A stretch of 6,102 bases of DNA from Planctomycetes bacterium SM23_32. GTDB lineage: Bacteria > Planctomycetota > Brocadiia > SM23-32. The notes under the pieces were generated by a model. That model had not been told where the DNA came from and searched no databases. It saw nothing but the letters and a program-made list of their open reading frames with translations. The translations under genes were made by a program, and so were the position numbers. Positions 1-6,102 of this stretch are shown here, piece after piece. Each line of letters begins with the position of its first letter. Position 1 is the first letter of the stretch. The stretch covers positions 1 through 6,102 of the forward strand of contig LJUE01000153.1 of the NCBI GenBank assembly GCA_001303885.1, in the 5' to 3' direction.

Positions 1-2615
1 AGCTGGTAGCGCGTGTTGCGCCACGTGCCCGGTGCCAGCAGGGGCCCGAGGATGGCGAACAGCAGGCCCGTGCCGAGCACGAGCGCGGCAATGGGGCGCG
101 AGTAGGCGCGCTCGAGGAGCGAGGGGTCTTCGGGCTGCGTCAGGCCGGGCAGGCGGCCGTGCGTCGCCAGGCAGATGACGGCTCCCAGCACGAGCAGTCC
201 CGCCGCGCCGACCGTCAGCACCGAGCCGACGCGCAGGCTGGCCGGCCGGAACGCGAACGCGACGTCGTGGGTGCCGACCTTGAGCTGGACGCCTTTCAGG
301 TAGTGGTCCACGCGGAGCAGCTCGGCAGGGCGCCCGTCTACGCTGACGGTCCAGCCGGGGTAGTGCTGGTCGGCCAGCACGAGGTAGCCGCGGCGGGTCA
401 GCCGGGCGACGACGCGTACGTGGTCCCCGTCGTCCGCCACGACGTGGGCCCACTCGGCCTGCTCGGCGCGTCCGGGCTCGCCGGCGAGCAGGGGTTCCGA
501 GGGATCGTGGACGAACGCGGCGTCAAGGTAGTCGAACTCGCCGGAGCGGAGCGCCCTGACGACGGCCTCGTCGCTGGGGGCGGGCAGGGCGCGGTGCACG
601 ATGAAGGCACGGGGCAGGGCGTGGGGGTTGCGGAAGACGTTGACGTTGCCGACCTTGCGTACCAGCTCGTAGCCGTCGGGCAGCTCGCTGCGCGGTGTGA
701 GGAGGTAGCGCGCCCCGAGCAGGTCCAGCACGGGCGAAAGCTCGAACTCGATGAGCGATGAGCCCGCCTCGGGCTGGCCCATCAGGGCCTTGAAGGCGCG
801 GGTCTGCAAGGGGCAGAATCCGCTGACGGAGGGGATGTCCCAGATCATGTTGGCGTTGTGGGGCAGGCGGTCGAGGCTGGCCGCGTAGAGGTCCGGGCGC
901 AGCGCCCAGCCGCGGGTGAACGGGTAGGCGCCCATGCCGTAGTGCGGCTCGCGGCGGTTGTAGTAGCGGTAGCGGAAGATGCGGCCCTGCGGCAGTTCGG
1001 CGAGGGCCTGCGCGAGCGGCGGCGGTTCGGTGTAGATGGCCGGGTCGGTGACGGGGTTGAACTCGCGCGCCACCCAGCCGAGTTCTGCGAAGACCAGCGC
1101 GCACCAGAGCACGGCGGCCAGGCCGGTCGGGACCGGCGGAGCATCCGTCTCCGCCGCGGCCGCCCGGCGACGGTGCACGCAGAGCACCATCAGCAGCGTG
1201 CCGCCGCCCGCGGCGAGCGCCAGGCGCCAGATGTCGGTGGGGAGGGTCTCGTGCAGGTGGCGCCACATGGCGTCGAGCTCAAGGGGGGCAAGGGGCATGG
1301 CGTCCGCTATCTGCTGCCGGCTCAGCCCCGTGAGGCCCGTGTGGAAGCGGCCCGCCACGGCCAACGAGGTGATGGCCAGCACGAGCACGACGGCCGCCGC
1401 CACCAGGGCGGCCCGCCGGACGCGTGCCCTGTCGGGCGAGCCGAGCAGGTGGTCCAGCCCCATGCCGGCCAGCATGGCCACGCACATGGCCGTGACGAAC
1501 GCGAACCGGGGCGCGAAGCGCGCCGTGCCGAAGACCGGCAGGAGCGCGAACGCGTTGTAGAGCGCGCCGCTGACGCCGAGCGAGAAGAGGAAGGCGAAGA
1601 TGCCGAGCCCGGCGAAGAAGAGCGCCCTGCGGCTCCTGTCGGCGAAGGCGCCCAGCAGCGCGAGCATCAGCGGGGCGCTGCCCATGAAGAGGGTCAGCTC
1701 GATGTGAATGCCCGGGTCCACGTTGCCCCAGTAGCTGCCGAGCCCGGGGCTGCCGAAGTAGTGGGGGAGCATGAGCGTGATCAGGTGGGCGGGGACGCCG
1801 GGGCTGATGCCGCGCAGCGCCATGGGGGCGCCGGCGCGCGAGCTATGGCTGACCAGCTCGGCCAGTGGCACCAATTGGACGCCGGCCAGCATGCCGCCGA
1901 CGACGCCGGCTGCCGCAATCGCCGCCAGCATGACGACGGCGGTCTGCCTGTGGGCGCCGGTCAACTGGATCAGGCGCACCCGCCAGAGCAGGAATATGCC
2001 GCAGACCAGCGCCGCGTAGAGAGTGTACTGCGGCTGTGCGCCGAGCGACATGGCGCCGGTGGCCGCGGCGAATCCCAGCAGGGGCAACGACGACCGCTGC
2101 CGGAAAGCCAGTTCCAGGAACGCCAGCAGCAGCGGCAGGTAGCAGATGCCCACCACGATGTTGATGTGGTGGGGATGGAACAGCACGGGGCCGGACATCA
2201 TGTAGATGATGCCGGCCAGCACCGCCCCGGCCCGGCCGACGCGCATAACGCGCGCGAACGCGTACATGAACGCCCCGGCCAGCGCGAAGTGGAGCACGAC
2301 GTAGTAGTTGTAGGCCACCCACGGCCGCAGCAGGCTGAACAGCAGCATGAAGGGCGGGTAGAGCGCGTTGCCCTGGCTCTCGGCGAACAGGGGGAAGCCG
2401 CAGAACAGGTCCCTGTTCCACAGCGGGAGGCGGCCTGCCTGCAGGCCCTCGGCGAAGAACAGGCGGTAGGGGTAGTTCTGGAGGGCGTGGTCGTAGTGGT
2501 AGAAGACACCGCGCAGCGCCACCGCCTTCAGGAAGAACAGGCAGCAGGCGAGCACGACGACGAGCACGGCGATGCACTCCCGGCCGGTCGAATCCCTGTG
2601 CGACGCGCTCGCCAT
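1..2615 (-). CDS. YfhO-family polytopic membrane protein, probable GT-C-type glycosyltransferase (3' end outside window)
   Basis: One uninterrupted frame runs from ATG 2615 to the left edge (871 codons plus two bases) with no stop in the window. No in-frame start lies between this ATG and the preceding gene. After TM1 (about 14-34) comes an extracytoplasmic loop with D42..xQ46, GRLPLWN (61-67), GFPLFAESQ and LYPP, the pattern shared by YfhO (PF09586) and GT-C enzymes, where the Asp is a likely catalytic or metal-binding residue. Further marks are QPQYTLY (194-200), TARFAPRF (364-371) followed by a TM ending GMGLDHLL, GARYLL (634-639) and HYPGWTVSVDG (751-761). I count about 13-14 membrane segments: most lie before residue 520, an extracytoplasmic domain spans about 520-790, and two helices follow (about 797-817 and 841-860). 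YfhO of Bacillus takes part in adding sugars to lipoteichoic acid from undecaprenyl-linked donors. The acceptor here is unknown, and teichoic acid is unlikely if the host is Gram-negative. The gene starts 40 bases after the propeller gene and is probably cotranscribed with it. Confidence 0.93.
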   Translation of the reverse strand, partial: MASASHRDSTGRECIAVLVVVLACCLFFLKAVALRGVFYHYDHALQNYPYRLFFAEGLQAGRLPLWNRDLFCGFPLFAESQGNALYPPFMLLFSLLRPWVAYNYYVVLHFALAGAFMYAFARVMRVGRAGAVLAGIIYMMSGPVLFHPHHINIVVGICYLPLLLAFLELAFRQRSSLPLLGFAAATGAMSLGAQPQYTLYAALVCGIFLLWRVRLIQLTGAHRQTAVVMLAAIAAAGVVGGMLAGVQLVPLAELVSHSSRAGAPMALRGISPGVPAHLITLMLPHYFGSPGLGSYWGNVDPGIHIELTLFMGSAPLMLALLGAFADRSRRALFFAGLGIFAFLFSLGVSGALYNAFALLPVFGTARFAPRFAFVTAMCVAMLAGMGLDHLLGSPDRARVRRAALVAAAVVLVLAITSLAVAGRFHTGLTGLSRQQIADAMPLAPLELDAMWRHLHETLPTDIWRLALAAGGGTLLMVLCVHRRRAAAAETDAPPVPTGLAAVLWCALVFAELGWVAREFNPVTDPAIYTEPPPLAQALAELPQGRIFRYRYYNRREPHYGMGAYPFTRGWALRPDLYAASLDRLPHNANMIWDIPSVSGFCPLQTRAFKALMGQPEAGSSLIEFELSPVLDLLGARYLLTPRSELPDGYELVRKVGNVNVFRNPHALPRAFIVHRALPAPSDEAVVRALRSGEFDYLDAAFVHDPSEPLLAGEPGRAEQAEWAHVVADDGDHVRVVARLTRRGYLVLADQHYPGWTVSVDGRPAELLRVDHYLKGVQLKVGTHDVAFAFRPASLRVGSVLTVGAAGLLVLGAVICLATHGRLPGLTQPEDPSLLERAYSRPIAALVLGTGLLFAILGPLLAPGTWRNTRYQ

Positions 2616-2619
2616 GGCG

Positions 2620-2631
2620 CTCCACTGTCCT
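2620..2631 (-). promoter_or_regulatory. Weak ribosome binding site of the YfhO-family gene
   Basis: Upstream of ATG 2615 the minus strand has GGAG only 4 bases from the start, and AGGA 12 bases from it. Neither is ideal in spacing, which suggests lower initiation or dependence on translation of the propeller gene that ends 40 bases upstream. A GTG at 2625 is in another frame and opens a protein without membrane segments, so it is not the start. Confidence 0.4.
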
Positions 2632-2655
2632 GGGGCGGCGTACGGGCGGGCCCGG

Positions 2656-4788
2656 TCACTCGGCCGGCGCGGGCACCCGGACGATGATCTTGGCGCTGCC
2701 GGTGTTGTGCTCGCTGTCGGTCGCGGCGAACACGAAGACGTGCTCGCCGGGCTCCAGCACGTCCGTCCGGTAGACGAAGGGCTCCTCGGTTGAGTCGAGG
2801 ATGCCGTCGGTCGGGAAGACGGGGAGCCAGTCTTCGCTGTTGCGGCTCACCTCGATGCCGGCCAGGTGGCTGTGTCCGTCGGCGGCCACGCCCGTCAGCT
2901 CGTAGGCGCCGTCGGCCAGTGCGCGTGCAGCCAGATCCCTGACGGCCGGCGGCCCGTTGTCGATCAGCAGGGGCGTGGTGACCTTCTCGTCGGCCAGCGC
3001 CTCGCCCTGCGGCCGGGCGGCTTCGTCGCTGGCGATCAGCTTCAGCAGGTAGTGGCCGTCCGGCACGCGCGCGGTGTCCCATTCGTAGGAGGTCTCGTCG
3101 TCCAGCTCGATCTCCAGCTCTTTCCACTCCGTCTCGTCCAGGCCGCGGTAGAAGAGCTTGAAGGTGAGTTCATCCTCGTTGGGGTCGGCGGCTTGCCAGG
3201 CGATGGTCTTGCGGGCAGGCGGCTCGGGACGGCCCGGCTGACGGGGCGGTCGAGGCCCGGGGCGCGCGGGCCCGGGGCCGCCGGGCGGGCCGCCGTTCTC
3301 CTGCTTTTTCAGCAGCGACTCGCCGTCCACGGCCAGGTCTTCGATGACGGGTCTGCGGTTGGCCTGGCGGTAGCTCACGTTCACCTCCAGCAGCGTGGGG
3401 CTGCCCAGGTTGCCCCGCGTGCTGAGCTCGGCGCTGAACTGCGCGAACCTCCCCATCGGCACCTCCACCGGCGAGCCGGACGCGTCAAGACACAGGTCGG
3501 ACCATTCGCTCCAGTGCTCGTCGGGCTCGCCTGCGTTGCCGGTGCGCAGCTTGATGCGCACGTCCTGGCCGGTCTCCGTCCGCTGCTTCCACCACACGCG
3601 CCCCCACTCGGCCAGGTAGCCCGCGTCGAAGGGGTCTGCCAGCAGTGCGCCCTGCTTGCGCACGCCCGGCTTGAGCCGCCACAGGCCGGCCGCGTGGGCA
3701 GTGCCGATGATGATGTCCCCGTTCGGCAGGGGGGCCATGGCGGTGAGGTAGGAGGAGTCCAACTCGGTGAGGATCCTGTACTGCATGTCGGGCTCCACGG
3801 CCAGCAGGCGCCCCTCCGTGCCGGTGCCCACCAGGACGAAGCCGAGGCCCTCGGCGAGGCTCAGCAGGAACGTCCGGTCGAAGCGCGCGACGCGGAACGC
3901 CCCCTTGCCCGGTTCGATGCGGTAGAGGCTGTTGGGGGCCGACGGCGCCTCGGGCCCGGCGCCGACCGCGGTGGGCGGGCGCTCGGACTCGGGCGGCCCG
4001 CCCCGAGGGGGCGGAGGCGCGCCGGGCGGCGCGGGGATGCGGCTCTGCGCCGTGCAGGCGTAGAGCGCCCCGCCCTCGCTGACCAGCAGGTCGTGCACCT
4101 CGTCTTCCTCGGCGTCGTAGAGGACGCTCACGGCGCCGTCGTGCGCGACGGCGTAGATGAGCCCGCCCGTGTCCGTGCCGGCGTAGACGGTGCCCTCGCC
4201 GTCCACGGCCACGCAGACGATGTTGTTCTGCTTGGCCTTGAAGAGCTCCTCCACTTCGCCGGCGCGGCTCAGCCGCAGCAGCCGGCCGTTAGGGCCGGTG
4301 GCGCAGTAGATGTTGTGATCCGGCCCGAAGGCCATGTCCCAGACGTAGGCCTCTTCCAGGTCCGCCAGCGTGGTCACCTTGCCCTGCCGGCTGACGCGCA
4401 GGACGATGCCCTCCGGCGCCGTGCCGGCCAGCACGGACCCGTCCGGCAGCGGCAGCACGCTCAGCACCTGCTTCTGGTCGCTCTTGTGGAGCAGCTCGGC
4501 CGGCCCTTCGCGCACGACGTAGAGGGCGGCCGGGCCGCCGGTTGCCACGTAGGCGGCGCCGTCCTCAGAGGTCTCGACGTCCCAGACGAACTCCGCCTCC
4601 AGGCCTTCGATCTCCTCGGCCTGCGGCGCCAGCTCCACCCAGCCCTTGGACAGCACGGAGACGCCCTCCAGCTTGCCCCTGGCGAACTGCTCGGCGCCGC
4701 TGGTCGTCCATGTCTTGCCGGGGCCGGCGCAGACGGGGGCCGCCAACGCCAGGGCGGCGAAGGCCAGCAGGAGCGTGGGCCTGTTCAT
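2656..4788 (-). CDS. Exported seven-repeat beta-propeller protein with C-terminal Ig/FnIII-like modules
   Basis: This is a 710-residue protein ending in TGA at 2658-2656. The frame is open far upstream, but ATG 4788 is chosen because a strong GGAGGAA precedes it and a signal peptide follows at once: Asn-Arg, a hydrophobic core at 5-17, and a likely signal peptidase I site after VCA (residue 21). Cys20 lacks a proper lipobox, so a lipoprotein is unlikely. Residues 67-373 hold seven repeats of about 40 residues, of the form V.D....DG..Y.GT...G.LYR, resembling NHL/SMP-30/PQQ-type blades. Residues 380-475 form a Trp-rich module (YLAEWGRVWW, RTGN..EPDE.WSEWS, SPTLLEVNVSY) that I recall following propellers in Acidobacteria-like proteins. 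A Pro/Gly-rich linker (499-526) leads to a FnIII-like module (528 to about 605) and a last Ig-like module (606-710). No catalytic motif, membrane anchor or sorting signal is visible. It probably binds a ligand or partner outside the membrane; the specific function is unknown. Confidence 0.93.
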   Translation of the reverse strand: MNRPTLLLAFAALALAAPVCAGPGKTWTTSGAEQFARGKLEGVSVLSKGWVELAPQAEEIEGLEAEFVWDVETSEDGAAYVATGGPAALYVVREGPAELLHKSDQKQVLSVLPLPDGSVLAGTAPEGIVLRVSRQGKVTTLADLEEAYVWDMAFGPDHNIYCATGPNGRLLRLSRAGEVEELFKAKQNNIVCVAVDGEGTVYAGTDTGGLIYAVAHDGAVSVLYDAEEDEVHDLLVSEGGALYACTAQSRIPAPPGAPPPPRGGPPESERPPTAVGAGPEAPSAPNSLYRIEPGKGAFRVARFDRTFLLSLAEGLGFVLVGTGTEGRLLAVEPDMQYRILTELDSSYLTAMAPLPNGDIIIGTAHAAGLWRLKPGVRKQGALLADPFDAGYLAEWGRVWWKQRTETGQDVRIKLRTGNAGEPDEHWSEWSDLCLDASGSPVEVPMGRFAQFSAELSTRGNLGSPTLLEVNVSYRQANRRPVIEDLAVDGESLLKKQENGGPPGGPGPARPGPRPPRQPGRPEPPARKTIAWQAADPNEDELTFKLFYRGLDETEWKELEIELDDETSYEWDTARVPDGHYLLKLIASDEAARPQGEALADEKVTTPLLIDNGPPAVRDLAARALADGAYELTGVAADGHSHLAGIEVSRNSEDWLPVFPTDGILDSTEEPFVYRTDVLEPGEHVFVFAATDSEHNTGSAKIIVRVPAPAE
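3211..3294 (-). other. Pro/Gly/Arg-rich interdomain linker with short direct repeat
   Basis: Residues 499-526 of the propeller protein consist almost only of Pro, Gly, Arg and Ala, and join the Trp-rich module to the FnIII-like module. On the plus strand GGCCCGGGGC occurs at 3254-3263 and again at 3269-3278. The period is 15 bases, or five codons, matching PGPAR followed by PGPRP, which suggests growth by replication slippage. The net charge is positive. Confidence 0.65.
3670..4590 (-). repeat. Seven beta-propeller repeats within the exported protein
   Basis: The repeats were read by eye at the protein level. Their cores start near residues 68 (VWDVETSEDGAAYVATG), 108 (VLSVLPLPDGSVLAGT), 149 (VWDMAFGPDHNIYCATG), 190 (IVCVAVDGEGTVYAGT), 231 (VHDLLVSEGGALYACT), 308 (LLSLAEGLGFVLVGTG) and 347 (YLTAMAPLPNGDIIIGT). 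Each is followed by a G.L.R(V/L)-like strand. Spacing is about 40 residues except between the fifth and sixth, where a proline-rich insertion adds about 35 residues. The repeats are diverged at the DNA level, so this is an old duplication rather than a recent tandem array. Confidence 0.75.
3934..4035 (-). other. Proline-rich insertion in propeller blade 5
   Basis: Residues 252-285 are dominated by Pro, Gly, Ala and Glu (PAPPGAPPPPRGGPPESE at the start, PEAPSAP at the end). The stretch splits blade 5 between ALYACTAQSRI and NSLYRIE, where the other blades have only a short turn. It is predicted to be a disordered, surface-exposed loop. Confidence 0.75.
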
Positions 4789-4793
4789 CGGCG

Positions 4794-4800
4794 TTCCTCC
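4794..4800 (-). promoter_or_regulatory. Ribosome binding site of the propeller gene
   Basis: On the minus strand GGAGGAA lies 5 bases before ATG 4788. It is the best Shine-Dalgarno match at any gene start in the window. Together with the signal peptide it fixes the start, even though the same frame stays open several hundred bases upstream, inside the S55 gene. Confidence 0.85.
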
Positions 4801-4801
4801 G

Positions 4802-4817
4802 GCCCGCCCGGGCGGGC
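4802..4817 (-). promoter_or_regulatory. Perfect 16-bp GC palindrome in the S55-propeller gap
   Basis: GCCCGCCC followed directly by GGGCGGGC is a perfect inverted repeat. It begins at the base after the S55 stop codon and ends one base before the GGAGGAA of the next gene. In RNA it could form a 6-bp all-GC stem with a CCGG loop. No U-run follows, so it is not a normal intrinsic terminator. It could affect translational coupling, mRNA processing or partial attenuation, or it could be chance in such GC-rich DNA. Confidence 0.5.
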
Positions 4818-6102
4818 TCAGGGCTTGTAGGTCTCGGGTTCCTCGATGGTGATGAACAGCGACTGCGAGCCCTCCAGGACCCACGGCGTCTCGACGCTCT
4901 GCACGACGTCGGTTCGCAGGGGAGCGGCGCGCCCGCCCGTGCCGTTGTGCCGCAGGATGCTCAGGGCCGAAGGCGGCAGCGCGGGCATGGCGCCGCCGGC
5001 GTAACGCACGCCCTCTTCGAAGAAGGAGGCCCGCATCACCAGGTTCCGGTTGGACTCCATCTCCTCCAACACCCTCACCACATGCTCGAAGCTGCGGGGA
5101 GCGAACAGGCCGGGGTCGAGCCCCCGTTTGATCGAGCGGTTGATGAGGGCGTCGCAGACCAGTATCTCCACGCGGCTGCCGGGCTCGGCCGTCTCGGGTA
5201 TCTTGAGCCGCAGCTTCTTGACCAGCTCCTCGCCCCGGTATTCGATCAGGCGGACGTAGACATTCACCTCCGAACCGGGCTTCGCCTCGGCCCTGTCCGC
5301 CCAGGCCGACTCGATGAGGGCCGCCTGGAAGCCCGGGATTACCTCCAGCTCGTAGTCCACGCCGGTGATCTCCACTTCCCGGTAGGGGTTGGTCACCAGC
5401 GCCTCGACCGCCAGCGCCCCCAGGTCCATGGCGGGGGCCATCACGGAGGTGGTGGCGTATACGTTCTGGCGGACGATGGGCTCCTGGCGGTCCTTCACGG
5501 ATATGGAGAGGCGGGCGGCGAGGGTGTGGCGCTCCTCGCCGGCCTCCCATCGGGAGCTGCTCGCGTCGAGGGCCATTTCCGTGAACATGGGCGCCGTGCG
5601 CCAGTGGCCGGCGATGCGGTAGCTATATTCCTCCTCCACGGCGCCCTTGATGCGCACGCGGCAGGGGAAGGTCGGCGCCTCTTCGCCGAGCTTCGCCAGT
5701 ATGCCCGTGGAGCGGTCCTGGACGATGCGACCGATGACGGGGCCCGCGCTGGTCAGCCTGAACGAGATGGCGAGCGAGGGAACGACGGCCTGCACCTCGC
5801 CGGCGACCAGCGGGATGTCCGTCGCGCCCGATCCGATCAGCTCGTGGCCGAAGGCCAGCGCCGCGTCGCCGTCAACCACGGTCAGCGTGCCCGTGCCGGA
5901 CACGTCGAGGTCGCCGCTGATGAAAGACGCGCCCACGGGCATGCCCGGCTTGAGCTGCATGGGCCCCGGAGGGCGTTCATCACGAGGTCCGGGCGGGGCT
6001 GCGGCGGCGTCGGCCGCCTGCACGGGCAGGAAGCCGACCCCCTCGAGCATGGGGAACAGGTCGGCTGCGGGCGCGTCGGCGCCGATGGCCAGGGGGATCG
6101 GC
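4818..6102 (-). CDS. SpoIVB-type peptidase S55 domain protein, C-terminal part (5' end outside window)
   Basis: The reading frame is open from the window edge (first full codon 6101-6099) to TGA at 4820-4818, giving 427 visible residues. Numbering these from the edge, residues 1-19 begin PIPLAIGADAP, like the PIPL segment that follows the nucleophile region in large S55 proteins. Residues 50-86 carry the LKPG..VG...GDLD..GTGTLT..DGD..LAFGH block; the His of AFGH (bases 5844-5846) matches the family's conserved, presumed catalytic His. VVPSLAISFRL and QDRSTGI (128-134) follow, also typical. The serine motif (GMSGSP-like) is normally N-terminal to this region, so it should lie off the window; I cannot confirm activity. 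The C-terminal part (about 150-427) is beta-rich, with YRGEE at 288 and LPPSALSILR at 375-384, as in long bacterial S55 proteins rather than Bacillus SpoIVB. An Ala/Pro-rich stretch at about 29-47 looks like a linker. An ATG at 6050 exists, but homology continues upstream of it, so it is not the start. The protein is presumably exported. It lies 29 bases upstream of the propeller gene. Confidence 0.92.
   Translation of the reverse strand, partial: PIPLAIGADAPAADLFPMLEGVGFLPVQAADAAAAPPGPRDERPPGPMQLKPGMPVGASFISGDLDVSGTGTLTVVDGDAALAFGHELIGSGATDIPLVAGEVQAVVPSLAISFRLTSAGPVIGRIVQDRSTGILAKLGEEAPTFPCRVRIKGAVEEEYSYRIAGHWRTAPMFTEMALDASSSRWEAGEERHTLAARLSISVKDRQEPIVRQNVYATTSVMAPAMDLGALAVEALVTNPYREVEITGVDYELEVIPGFQAALIESAWADRAEAKPGSEVNVYVRLIEYRGEELVKKLRLKIPETAEPGSRVEILVCDALINRSIKRGLDPGLFAPRSFEHVVRVLEEMESNRNLVMRASFFEEGVRYAGGAMPALPPSALSILRHNGTGGRAAPLRTDVVQSVETPWVLEGSQSLFITIEEPETYKP

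Noticed and set aside
18..22. Possible lipoprotein signal at Cys20 of the propeller protein (numbers are residues, near bases 4729-4731)
   Set aside because: The residues before Cys are Ala-Pro-Val, which do not fit a lipobox; cleavage after VCA by signal peptidase I fits better.
159..761. Plus-strand open frame near the left edge (200 codons)
   Set aside because: It is antisense to the conserved C-terminal extracytoplasmic domain of the YfhO-family protein (HYPGW region) and has no independent coding signal.
1843..2625. Minus-strand frame starting with GTG at 2625 (260 codons)
   Set aside because: It is offset from the YfhO-family frame and encodes an Arg/Ala/Pro-rich sequence without membrane segments, while the frame from ATG 2615 has clear helices and family motifs.
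2647..2654. CGGGCCCG palindrome after the propeller stop codon, considered as a terminator
   Set aside because: It is only 8 bases with no loop and no U-run, and the next gene starts 40 bases on, so termination is not supported.
858..2687. Long plus-strand open frame (609 codons) opposite the YfhO-family gene
   Set aside because: It is antisense to a gene with clear family motifs. Its protein is rich in His, Gln, Arg, Gly and Ala with no domain-like pattern, as expected from the complement of GC-rich codons.
2866..4830. Long plus-strand open frame (654 codons) opposite the propeller gene
   Set aside because: It is a shadow of a well-supported gene in GC-rich DNA, with biased composition, no recognisable motif and no convincing start context.
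4789..5550. Upstream extension of the propeller frame inside the S55 gene (about 254 extra codons)
   Set aside because: The extension overlaps conserved S55 coding sequence in another frame and is Arg/Gly/Pro-rich. The signal peptide and strong ribosome binding site place the real start at 4788.

Overview
The window is a very GC-rich stretch of bacterial DNA in which nearly all coding capacity lies on the minus strand. It holds three genes in one direction with short gaps between them (29 and 40 bases), which looks like part of a single operon. Most codons end in G or C, so long open frames also appear by chance on the opposite strand; I treat those as shadows.

In transcription order (right to left): (1) 6102-4818, the C-terminal 427 residues of a SpoIVB-type (peptidase family S55) protein whose N-terminus lies outside the window. 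(2) 4788-2656, a complete 710-residue exported protein with a signal peptide, a seven-repeat beta-propeller, a Trp-rich beta-sandwich-like module and two C-terminal fibronectin/Ig-like modules. (3) 2615-1, a large polytopic membrane protein of the YfhO family (871 residues visible, 3' end cut by the window edge). It has a GT-C-like first extracytoplasmic loop and the C-terminal HYPGW-type module typical of that family. No RNA gene, mobile element, CRISPR array, promoter or intrinsic terminator could be supported.

All three products are predicted to act in or beyond the cytoplasmic membrane: a probable exported serine peptidase, an exported propeller protein that may bind a surface ligand or partner, and a probable lipid-linked-sugar glycosyltransferase. 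A shared envelope role is plausible but inferred from gene order alone.

The source is likely an uncultured, GC-rich bacterium. The large S55 proteins and the propeller architecture remind me of Planctomycetota, Acidobacteriota, Armatimonadota and related candidate phyla, but the window has no taxonomic marker and I cannot choose among them. I see no strong evidence for a wholly new system. The most interesting points are the gene combination, a proline-rich insertion inside one propeller blade, and a perfect 16-bp palindrome wedged between a stop codon and the next ribosome binding site.
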